Shown piece by piece: positions 27,296-34,845 of a DNA stretch of 64,000 bases; position 1 is the stretch's first letter; the number at the start of each line of letters is the position of its first letter. This DNA is from Rubripirellula lacrimiformis. Its GTDB lineage: Bacteria; Planctomycetota; Planctomycetia; Pirellulales; Pirellulaceae. The position numbers and the translations under genes are program-made. The stretch is taken from assembly GCF_007741535.1 (NCBI RefSeq), contig NZ_CP036525.1:4588001-4652000 (forward strand), given 5' to 3'. The notes below the pieces were generated by a model. That model did not search any database. It was not told the origin of the DNA and worked only from the letters and a program-made list of their open reading frames with translations.

Positions 27296-27318
27296 AGTCT
27301 ATCATTTAGTGATAGACT
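27296..27318. promoter_or_regulatory. Perfect palindrome upstream of HTH gene (probable operator)
   Basis: AGTCTATCA, five bases (TTTAG), TGATAGACT: two perfect 9-base arms located 22 bases before the HTH start codon. Its position and symmetry fit the operator of a dimeric regulator, most simply the HTH protein encoded next to it. There is no T run, so it is not a terminator. Confidence 0.65.
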
Positions 27319-27340
27319 TCCCGTAACTTGGCAGAGCACG

Positions 27341-27601
27341 ATGACTCATTACGAGCGAGCGATTGAGATTCAGCAACGGCTAGACGTTGTTTTGGGATTG
27401 GTCGCCGCTGGGCAACTTTCGACACCTCAAATTGCCGATGAACTAGGTGTATCGACTGCGACTGTTTCACGTTGCATCGAAGCTTTGCGAAAGCAGGGAC
27501 ACCACATCAAAGCAGAGAAGCTCGATGGTCAATGGTGCTACCGATTGCTTGAACGCATGACAAACCGATCGACCAAGCTGACAAAGGCAGGGAAGCCATG
27601 A
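27341..27601 (+). CDS. Small helix-turn-helix regulator
   Basis: 86 residues. The central part RLDVVLGLVAAGQLSTPQIA with ELGVSTATVSRCIEALRKQG is an HTH_11/DeoR-type winged helix, and HHIKAEKLDGQWCYRLLE forms the wing. There is no ligand domain such as WYL, so it is a minimal DNA-binding protein. Its start lies 22 bases after a perfect palindrome, probably its operator, and its TGA overlaps the AAA+ ATPase ATG (ATGA). Negative autoregulation of the cassette is likely, by analogy with small repressors of defence and toxin systems. Confidence 0.8.
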   Translation: MTHYERAIEIQQRLDVVLGLVAAGQLSTPQIADELGVSTATVSRCIEALRKQGHHIKAEKLDGQWCYRLLERMTNRSTKLTKAGKP

Positions 27602-28596
27602 ACGCCGAACTATTGAAACGAATCATGCGGGCAATCGCCGATGGATCGCAAGACGATTTGGAGCAGCTCGCAGCAAAGGTGATCGACCGCGAACGAGAAA
27701 GCGGTCACAGTCGCTTGGCGAACCAGCTCGAGGGGATCATGAGTCGGCCTCGTCCGCAAACCGAACCAGCGAGCGGCGGTGGCGGCACGTCTCGAAAGCT
27801 GTCGCAGCTTCCGGTAAGCCGTCGTCATCAAGAGCTGTTGGCGACGCTTGTGCCTCGTGAAGAGTTGGAGCATCACATGGTGCTTCCGACGGAAATCGAG
27901 AACCGATTCGCAAGAATCGAACAGGAATACGCTGCTCGTGAACGACTAGGCGCTTATGGGCTCAAGAATCGTAAGACGATTCTCCTGTACGGTCCTCCGG
28001 GATGTGGGAAGTCTCTCGGTGCAAAGCGGCTTGCGTGGAACACAGGGCTTCCGTTGTTGAAGGTTCGCTTCGATGCATTGCTCTCCTCCTATTTCGGAGA
28101 ATCGGCCAGCAACCTCCGTGCGGTGTTTGATTCGGCGAAGGAGCAGCCCTGTGTGTTGCTGCTAGATGAGTGCGACTTCATCGCGAAGTCTCGATCAAAT
28201 TCGCGAGACATTGGCGAAGCATCTCGAATCGTTAATTCATTGCTGCAACTGATGGAGGAATACGATGCTCCGGGTTTGCTGGTCGCGACAACCAACCTAG
28301 AAAACTCGCTGGACGACGCATTGTTTCGTCGGTTCGATGATGTCTTTCAAATCCCGCTTCCAGGTCAGAGCGAAATTGATGCTTTGCTTCGCGCCACGCT
28401 TTCAGCGGTTCAATGCGATGCTAAACTGTCGTGGCAGAAAGCGGTCAAGAACCTCGATGGATCGTCCGCCGCGATGGCCGTCAAATCGGCCAGAGATGCA
28501 GCGAAGGCGGCGGTGTTGAGCGGCGTTAAGATTGTCGACACTCAGATTTTGCTGGCCGCAATTGACGAAAATAAACGAGCTGACCAACAGCGATAG
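27598..28596 (+). CDS. AAA+ ATPase
   Basis: 332 residues. The first 110 residues are a helical N-terminal part. The AAA module has Walker A GPPGCGKS at 132-139, Walker B LLLDE at 187-191, sensor 1 (VATTN, N233), a tandem arginine finger (R244, R245 in LFRRFDD) and a C-terminal helical lid. The pore-like segment SSYFGESASNLRAVFD is as in FtsH/Vps4-type unfoldases, but no protease or membrane part is fused. The subtilase gene follows 11 bases after the stop. The pair probably works together, the ATPase loading or gating the protease. AAA-plus-subtilase pairs recur in bacterial genomic islands; a role in defence is inference. Confidence 0.92.
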   Translation: MNAELLKRIMRAIADGSQDDLEQLAAKVIDRERESGHSRLANQLEGIMSRPRPQTEPASGGGGTSRKLSQLPVSRRHQELLATLVPREELEHHMVLPTEIENRFARIEQEYAARERLGAYGLKNRKTILLYGPPGCGKSLGAKRLAWNTGLPLLKVRFDALLSSYFGESASNLRAVFDSAKEQPCVLLLDECDFIAKSRSNSRDIGEASRIVNSLLQLMEEYDAPGLLVATTNLENSLDDALFRRFDDVFQIPLPGQSEIDALLRATLSAVQCDAKLSWQKAVKNLDGSSAAMAVKSARDAAKAAVLSGVKIVDTQILLAAIDENKRADQQR

Positions 28597-28607
28597 CAGG
28601 TTCAGGG

Positions 28608-31220
28608 ATGCCACCACCGGAAAGACCGTTCGACAATCTCCCGTTGGTTTTGACAGGTTCGGGGGATTCACGTCCTCGAGGGCAACGAGCCATCGAGCCT
28701 GATCCGGTTACCACCGCCAACCGAAAAGATCGCACCGGCCATGCCGGGAACCTTCGGTCTTCCACGCTCGCCGTTGCGGAGCGGTGGCAGGAAAGCCAGC
28801 AGGAGCGATCAGCACAGGGACTTTCAGAACCGGAAGAGGGCATTCCCCTGCTGCTTCGGATCGACAAGTTCTTCGATATCGATACGCTGCGCCGCCAATT
28901 CAGCTTCGAGATCATTTCGGAGCACGATGATGGCTTTGTGATCGTCGTCTCGAAGGATATGAACCTTCGACTCATTCAAGACAAGCTTGATGAGTTCGAG
29001 CAAGTAACCGGCTCGACTTCCATCGCTCAGATCCATGAACTCGTCAACGACGAGAGTCAAGAAGAACGGCTGAAGCGAATTCTGACCGAGCAACTGTTCC
29101 GCGAATGGTCGACGATCTCAGACGATCAGGAGCTGATCGTTGACGTCAGTATCGCCTGCGTCGGCGACTGGCAAATACGCAAACGGCCGAAACGCAATCG
29201 GCATTGGAAACCCGAAACGTGGGCGAGAAAAGAGAACGAATGGACGAATGAGCGAATGGAGGCCTATGAAAGATGGGAAGCGCTCAAAGACTCTCGCTTG
29301 GACGACGTCGAGTCCATGCTTTCTCCGTACGATGTTGAGGTTTTGAGCAACTGGGATAACGCCGATGTCAAAGCCGTCGAGTTGCCCGACAGCTTTACGC
29401 TTCGGATTCGCATCAACGGAAAGGGGATTCGTGACTTTGTCCTCAACTATGCATGGGTGTGGGAAGTAACCGAGCCCGATGACATTGAAACACCGCAGCA
29501 AACGACCCGCGATTTAGAATCGCTAACGGCCGCTTTAACTGTTAATTCACCACCCGAAGATGCTCCCAACGTTTGCATCGTTGACAGCGGAATTCAGGAA
29601 TCGCATCTGTATCTGGAGCCGGCGATTCGGAAGAGTGATTCCCGTTGCTTTTTAGACGGTGCCAGCCCGACGGACGTGGCCGACTACGTGAGCGCGAGCG
29701 GCCATGGAACACGCGTCACCGGTGCTGTGCTGTTTGGAGAAACCGTTCCGCGATCCGGCGTCATTGATCTTGCCTATTGGATTCAAAACGCTCGTGTGCT
29801 GAACAAGCATTGCAAAATGCCGGTCACCATGTTGCCGGCGGCTGTGATCCGTGACGTTGTGACGCACTTCAATCGCGGAAAGACACCGACGCGGATTTTC
29901 AATCATTCAATCAATTCCGTCCTGGCGTGCCGAACCCGACACATGTCCGCATGGGCGACGGAGATCGACCAGCTTTGCCATGACCGCGATATTCTCGTCT
30001 TGCAAAGCGTGGGGAACATACGCTGTTCCAATCCCAGTCCCAACATCGGCGTTGAAGAGCACATTGCCGCTGGGCGAACCTACCCCGACTACCTTTCCCA
30101 ACCCGTTGCGAGAATTGCCAACCCCGCACAAAGTCTGCAAGCCTTATCCGTCGGCTCGGTGGCGTATGAGTCGGTCGCTGCTGGCGGATGGCAAAGCCTC
30201 GCGTCGCAGGACGGCGAGCCATCCGCGTTCAGCCGAAGCGGCCAAGGCATTTGGGGAACGATCAAACCTGAGGTCGTCGAATACGGTGGCGACTATCTCG
30301 CCGACGGCTCAACGCCATCACGGGTCGACTTCCCGACCGCGGGAGCGTCGGCCTATCCGATTCTTGTCAGTTCGACGATGCACGGGCAACCCGCAGTCGG
30401 TCAAGACGAAGTCGGAACATCTTTCGCTGCGCCAAAAGTGGCGAGGATTGCCGCCGAGTTAGCGAGTGTGATGCCCGATGGATCGTGTTTGCTGTATCGG
30501 GCATTGATCGTGCAATCGGCACGGTGGCCCGCCTGGGCTGACTTCCTCCCCAAGCTCGATCAAATCAAGGTCATCCGGCGTCTCGGTTATGGCATCCCAA
30601 CCGTGTCGCGAGCAACGCAAAATTCACAGCACCGTGCGACTTTCACCACGTCGACGGACCAGGTTATCGGTGCCAAGCAGTGCCACGTCTTCCAGATTCC
30701 GATTCCGGCGGAACTACGGCGGCCCGGCACCGACTACGACATTCGTATCGATGTCACCCTCTCCTATTCAGCGACGCCGCGACGCACGCGACAGACTTCG
30801 CGTGGCTACCTTGGCGTTTGGATGGATTGGATTTCCAGCAAAACGGGGGAAGCGCCCGATGCGTTCCTGAACCGTGCGCTCGACACCGACGATGATTCGG
30901 ACCGCGACAAGAGCCGTGAATTGCCCTGGGTCGTTCACCCGATGAAGCAGCATGGATTGTCCGGCGTGCAGCGTGATTCCGGCACCGTGCAAAAAGATTG
31001 GGCGACGGTCAAATCCAACGCCCTGCCAGAAAACCTGAGCATCGCCGTCCGCGGTCATCAGGGATGGAGTCGCGATCCAGACGAAACCGCGACCTACGCG
31101 ATCGCGGTTACGTTCGAGATCGTTGGTCAAGAGATCGCCATCTACCAGCCGCTACGCACAGCAGTTCTCGATTTTCAATCAATCGTGGAGATCGAAGCAG
31201 AGGCGGAAGTTGAGGTTTAA
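28608..31220 (+). CDS. Subtilisin-like (S8) serine protease
   Basis: 870 residues, no signal peptide, so cytoplasmic. Residues 1-315 form an N-terminal region beginning PPPERPFDNLPLVLTGSG, with a ferredoxin-like stretch (LRLIQDKLDEFEQVTGS) and charged helices. The catalytic triad is complete: D326 in VCIVDSGI, H366 in SGHGTRV, S605 in GTSFAAP, with oxyanion N470 in SVGN. A C-terminal beta-rich part (about 680-870) includes YDIRIDVTLSYSATPRRTR and ends with an acidic tail. A cytoplasmic subtilase of this size next to an AAA+ ATPase suggests regulated proteolysis, perhaps of a self or foreign target once the ATPase senses a signal. The target cannot be seen. Confidence 0.93.
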   Translation: MPPPERPFDNLPLVLTGSGDSRPRGQRAIEPDPVTTANRKDRTGHAGNLRSSTLAVAERWQESQQERSAQGLSEPEEGIPLLLRIDKFFDIDTLRRQFSFEIISEHDDGFVIVVSKDMNLRLIQDKLDEFEQVTGSTSIAQIHELVNDESQEERLKRILTEQLFREWSTISDDQELIVDVSIACVGDWQIRKRPKRNRHWKPETWARKENEWTNERMEAYERWEALKDSRLDDVESMLSPYDVEVLSNWDNADVKAVELPDSFTLRIRINGKGIRDFVLNYAWVWEVTEPDDIETPQQTTRDLESLTAALTVNSPPEDAPNVCIVDSGIQESHLYLEPAIRKSDSRCFLDGASPTDVADYVSASGHGTRVTGAVLFGETVPRSGVIDLAYWIQNARVLNKHCKMPVTMLPAAVIRDVVTHFNRGKTPTRIFNHSINSVLACRTRHMSAWATEIDQLCHDRDILVLQSVGNIRCSNPSPNIGVEEHIAAGRTYPDYLSQPVARIANPAQSLQALSVGSVAYESVAAGGWQSLASQDGEPSAFSRSGQGIWGTIKPEVVEYGGDYLADGSTPSRVDFPTAGASAYPILVSSTMHGQPAVGQDEVGTSFAAPKVARIAAELASVMPDGSCLLYRALIVQSARWPAWADFLPKLDQIKVIRRLGYGIPTVSRATQNSQHRATFTTSTDQVIGAKQCHVFQIPIPAELRRPGTDYDIRIDVTLSYSATPRRTRQTSRGYLGVWMDWISSKTGEAPDAFLNRALDTDDDSDRDKSRELPWVVHPMKQHGLSGVQRDSGTVQKDWATVKSNALPENLSIAVRGHQGWSRDPDETATYAIAVTFEIVGQEIAIYQPLRTAVLDFQSIVEIEAEAEVEV

Positions 31221-31259
31221 TTTCGTCTACCACCAAACGAATCACAACGAACAGCACCG

Positions 31260-31586
31260 ATGGACTCATTCCTTAAAGACGTCATTGCCGGCGGATTCAG
31301 CACCGCCTTAACGAAGTCCACTCTGCACCGTCGCGATGGACAGGAGCATAGCGGCACCGGGCATTTTGCATGGAAGCCGGACGGATGCGAGATGAATGTA
31401 GTCACCAACGGTGGGGCCATTGTTCAACGAGAGTTCGGCACTTTTCCCGGCAAACCCGGCGAGATCATTCCAGATGAGCACTACCTTACCCTGACCGAAA
31501 ATGCTGCGCGGGGGTCAGGCTGGGTTCTCGGTTTTCAAGGCTCGATTGCACTCAATCGCTTGGATGGCTTTGCGGTTGGACTTTGA
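31260..31586 (+). CDS. Truncated hypothetical protein, third cassette gene
   Basis: 108 residues starting 39 bases after the protease stop. The first 85 residues (FLKDVIAGGFSTALTKSTLH, HFAWKPDGCEMNVVTNGG, GEIIPDEHYLTLTENAARGS) look like the start of a larger beta-rich protein with no family I recognise. The last 20 or so residues are antisense to the RAYT remnant, so the real 3' end was probably lost when that sequence entered. The gene may once have been the third component of the HTH/AAA/protease cassette. Confidence 0.55.
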   Translation: MDSFLKDVIAGGFSTALTKSTLHRRDGQEHSGTGHFAWKPDGCEMNVVTNGGAIVQREFGTFPGKPGEIIPDEHYLTLTENAARGSGWVLGFQGSIALNRLDGFAVGL

Positions 31587-31930
31587 CTGCTTCTCTCGTG
31601 TTTTGGCCCAACGTGCAAGGTTCGATGCGCTGTCGGGATGAGACAGCCCGAATCGTTTCGATCTTTTGGAAAGTGGCTCGCCAGTCCAACGACGACATAG
31701 CAGTGCTGCGATCTCACGCCCCGCGGAAGCACTTCGAAAACCAATGGACCCTGCCTGGTCGACTTCATTGTAGGCAGCGGTTTCGGTGGTGATCTCTTGG
31801 CCGGTGACAGCCTTCAAACGGCGAGTCGTGCGTTGACGTTCCTGAGTATCGCTGGACTGAGCCATCGCGATGGATTTCTTGAGAAACGCTTCGCTACCAA
31901 GCAACCAGACGCTGGAGAAGAAAAGGTACG
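31515..31930 (-). pseudogene. RAYT (REP-associated) transposase remnant
   Basis: Only the C-terminal third of a planctomycete RAYT-type transposase remains. Recognisable parts are LLGSEAFLKKSIAMAQSSDT, a basic linker (RQRTTRRLKAVTGQ) and the DnaA-like helix-turn-helix tail IAALLCRRWTGEPLSKRSKR, then FGLSHPDSASNLA. The catalytic HUH/tyrosine domain is absent. The frame continues leftwards to 31985, but there it is not family-like. The remnant is antisense to the end of the truncated gene at 31260. REP hairpins of the kind mobilised by such enzymes are found at 32865-32980. Confidence 0.65.
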
Positions 31931-32121
31931 CGGACTCTTTTTTTCGGTTTTTAACGAGTTGTTTCAATGCTCCTGCGGCCGACACCGGTGCTAAAAGATT
32001 GACCCAGCTGTGTGGATTTTGAAGACTCGGTTGAGACTATACCCGCAGGGTACGTGAACCCGCACTGATCTTTGTGTGTCTGTGTTCAATCTCGCGTCGA
32101 ATTTCTGGAAGGAGAGCAACT

Positions 32122-32859
32122 ATGGGCGCTTCGCGGGGCGACTTTGTGAAATATCCGCGGACGCCGCATTTGTTTGGCTCTCGTGGGACGAGCGATGACA
32201 AACACCTGGGGGAACGAGAATCGGTCTCGTTCCTGGCAGATCAGTCGTTGATTGTCGAAGAGAAGATCGACGGGACGAACGTGGGGATCCACTTCGCCGG
32301 TGGCGAATTGATGCTGCAATGTCGCGGGCACCAGATCACCGAGGGGATGCACCCGCAGTACAACTTGTTCAAGCAGTGGACGATGGTGAAGCGTGGAACG
32401 CTGGAAGATATTCTGGGCGGCCGATTCATCATGTACGGCGAGTGGATGTATGCTCGACACTCGATTCACTACCGCGAGCTGCCTCACTACTTCTTTGAGT
32501 TTGACATCTACGATAAAGATTCACAGTCGTTTTTGACACTTGAGAAGCGAACCGAGATGCTGGATGGGTCGGGGATCGAGACGGTTCCGATTCTGCATCG
32601 TGGCACGCTGAAGAAGGGCGAACTGGAATCGTTGATCGGGGCGTCGGCTTTTGGAAGTGAGTTTGAGAATCCATTGACCGGGCAGACGGATGACCGAATG
32701 GAGGGTTTGTATTTCCGCACCGAGAACGAAACGGGCGTGACCGGGCGAGCGAAGTTCGTGCGGCCGGAGTTTGTCGAAAAGATCAAGCAAAGCACTCATT
32801 GGCAACAGCAAGAGATGACGCCGAATGAGCTGGCCGACGGTGCGGATATCTGGACGTGA
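32122..32859 (+). CDS. ATP-dependent RNA ligase
   Basis: 245 residues from the ATG at 32122, preceded by GGAAGGAG. Nucleotidyltransferase motif I is [14 protein letters not shown] with the AMP-accepting lysine K48. The other motifs follow in order: [20 protein letters not shown] (motif III), [10 protein letters not shown] (motif IV) and [11 protein letters not shown] (motif V). The length and lack of extra domains match small Rnl2/DRB0094-like ligases. It joins RNA 5'-phosphate and 3'-OH ends through an AMP intermediate. Together with the downstream HD-kinase and upstream nucleotidyltransferases it forms an RNA end-healing and sealing set. Separation from the latter by the protease cassette is probably secondary. 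Confidence 0.93.
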   Translation: MGASRGDFVKYPRTPHLFGSRGTSDDKHLGERESVSFLADQSLIVEEKIDGTNVGIHFAGGELMLQCRGHQITEGMHPQYNLFKQWTMVKRGTLEDILGGRFIMYGEWMYARHSIHYRELPHYFFEFDIYDKDSQSFLTLEKRTEMLDGSGIETVPILHRGTLKKGELESLIGASAFGSEFENPLTGQTDDRMEGLYFRTENETGVTGRAKFVRPEFVEKIKQSTHWQQQEMTPNELADGADIWT

Positions 32860-32864
32860 CCCTT

Positions 32865-32980
32865 GTCCCTAGGCTCCCGCCTGGGGACACAATGCACCGG
32901 AGGCTCCTGCCTCACGAAGATTCAAACCGGCAGGCGGGAGCCTGCAAAACAGGGCGTTCCCAGGCGGGAGCCAGGGAACG
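32865..32980. repeat. Cluster of three REP hairpins
   Basis: Three GC-rich inverted repeats in a row: 32865-32888 (GTCCC-t-AGGC...GCCT-g-GGGAC), 32901-32943 (AGGCTCCTGCCT...AGGCGGGAGCCT) and 32955-32980 (CGTTCCC...GGGAACG). They share the core AGGCGGGAGCC in both orientations, as in RAYT-mobilised REP/REPIN elements. They fill the gap between the RNA ligase and the HD-kinase gene and may stabilise or end the ligase message. Confidence 0.85.
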
Positions 32981-32989
32981 AGATTGAAA

Positions 32990-34109
32990 ATGAACTGGCA
33001 ACAACTCACACGATCGACGCACGACGAGATCTTGGCCTGGGCCGAGACGCAGGCCTGGGCGGTCGCGATGGCGAATTGCAATCAGGATGCGACGTGGCAT
33101 GCCGAGGGCGACGTATGGACGCACACCAAGATGGTTTGCGATCAGTTGCCGCAATTGGATGAGTGGGACACGCTTGATTCCACGGACCAGCTTGTGCTGC
33201 TGCTGACGGCTTTGTTTCATGATGCGGCCAAGCCGTTGACGACGGTGCTCGATCCGGAGACCGGTCACGTGCGATCGCCGAACCACGCGGTCAAAGGCGA
33301 ACATCTGGTGCGCGGCGTGTTGCGAGACATCGAGTGCCCGCTCGATGTGCGTGAGCGGGTTTGCGGACTGGTTCGCTATCACGGCCGGCCAGCGTTCCTG
33401 CTCGAGCGGACATCGCCGGAACGTGAAGTCATCAAAATGACATGGCTGACCGAAGATCGGTTCCTGTATCTGTTCGCCCTTGCCGAAACTCGAGGCCGGG
33501 ATACCGAGTCGATGAGCCGTCCGCAGGAGAACCTGCACTGTTGGAAACTGGTGTCCGATGAGAACCAGTGTTTTGCATCGCGATATCCGTTTGCGACGGA
33601 CCATGCTCGGATCACGTACTTTCGCCAAGACGAACCAAACCTGCACTACGTTCCCCATGAAGATTTCAAATGCACGGTGACGATGATGTGCGGGTTACCT
33701 GGCAGCGGGAAAGATACTTGGCTCGCTCAGCATCGCTGCTACCTGCCTGTGGTCTCGCTCGACGCCATGAGAAGTGAACTCAAGGTCGATCCTACCGACG
33801 ATCAAGGACGAGTGATCCAGCTCGCTACCGAACGATGTCGCGAACACTTGAGAGCCGGACGATCGTTCGCGCTGAACGCCACGAACCTGATGCGGCAAGC
33901 CTCGATCACGCTGGACCGGATTGTTCGCCGACTACGACGCCGAGTTGGAACTGGTCTATGTGGAGCCACCGATACGAAAGATTCTGAAGCAGAACCGCGA
34001 TCGGGAGGCCCTGGTTCCCGAGAGTGTGATTCGCAAACTCGCCGGCAAAGTCGAGCCACCGACGTGGTTGGAAGGACATCAGATAACGTTGGTCAGCGAC
34101 AATGGTTAG
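32990..34109 (+). CDS. HD-domain plus polynucleotide-kinase protein, one-base frameshift
   Basis: From the ATG at 32990. N-terminal HD phosphohydrolase (about 1-170): H37, H45, LFHDAAKP with H77-D78, and [16 protein letters not shown]-loop kinase follows: [11 protein letters not shown] with K241, then [12 protein letters not shown] and [10 protein letters not shown]. At about 33900 the frame shifts by one base; the other frame continues with [40 protein letters not shown] and stops at 34109. Read together the parts make a normal protein of about 370 residues. In one frame alone the end is unrelated. This may be a real mutation, a sequencing error or, least likely, programmed. The intact protein would process RNA ends before ligation. 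Confidence 0.82.
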
Positions 34110-34150
34110 ACTGCTGTATCTGTGTTCTCCGAAATCACCTGCGAATTGCA

Positions 34151-34510
34151 ATGCCTGAGATTTACACCGGTCCGATTGCTCTCGAAGCCCTTGTCAGCTT
34201 CGACACTCGGGCTGAGGACTCGGCTTGCCCATACACGTTTCTCGCATTCCCGATGCAGATTGTAGGCGAACACGGAGTTCCGACGGATCCAGATGCGGAA
34301 TCGTACATCGCTGCGGTCCAAAGCGAAGGCGTCCCGGTTGGAATCTGGACGCGATCCCCAGTGGAAGGGACTGCCTATGCGGCCGTGGATCTGGAACAGA
34401 TTTCAAGTCTGCATGAAGCGATCAAACGTCTGACTGAACGTGGCCAGTTCACTCGCGAATTTGCGGCAGAGTTGTGCGACCGCCTCCTTCAGAGCGAGCA
34501 AGCCGAGTGA
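34151..34510 (+). CDS. Hypothetical protein
   Basis: 119 residues, starting 41 bases after the HD-kinase end. It is a mixed alpha/beta protein with segments [39 protein letters not shown] and [20 protein letters not shown]. There is no signal or membrane segment and no recognised family. It is in the same frame as the first part of the HD-kinase gene, which is chance caused by the frameshift. The stop overlaps a GTG start of the next gene (GTGA), so the two small genes are likely co-translated. Confidence 0.6.
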   Translation: MPEIYTGPIALEALVSFDTRAEDSACPYTFLAFPMQIVGEHGVPTDPDAESYIAAVQSEGVPVGIWTRSPVEGTAYAAVDLEQISSLHEAIKRLTERGQFTREFAAELCDRLLQSEQAE

Positions 34511-34845
34511 ATGTCACAGGATTGAACTGCGTCGAAGCGGCCATTGCTGAAGAAGGCTACTTGATGAAGTTGATCGCCAACGAAACGGCAGCCCACTTCT
34601 TTCCTTACACGACCGAACATCGGGACATCCGAATTCCAGGACTGAACTACGACGACGATTCGGCGGGGAACGCATTGGCGGCGATGGTCAAACCTGGCGT
34701 TATTGAATTCCGGCATCACCGAGCTTTTTCGGACCAGCGTGTGCGAGAGATCGCCACCCGTATTGTCGCTGATCCGGTTGGCGAGTTTGCCTCATGCTTT
34801 GCGATCCATTACCAAGGAAGGATCCTCATCCCGAGTTCATCTTGA
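34507..34845 (+). CDS. Hypothetical protein
   Basis: 112 residues from the GTG at 34507, which overlaps the preceding stop; the ATG at 34564 is an alternative start that would leave 93 residues. Features are [39 protein letters not shown] and [19 protein letters not shown]. No domain is recognised. It overlaps the convergent sigma-kinase gene by about nine bases at the 3' end. Confidence 0.55.
   Translation: MNVTGLNCVEAAIAEEGYLMKLIANETAAHFFPYTTEHRDIRIPGLNYDDDSAGNALAAMVKPGVIEFRHHRAFSDQRVREIATRIVADPVGEFASCFAIHYQGRILIPSSS

Noticed and set aside
32984-34510. Single 508-codon reading of the HD-kinase frame
   Set aside because: The second half after about 33905 is a wrong-frame run between the frameshift and the next gene; kinase homology continues in another frame.
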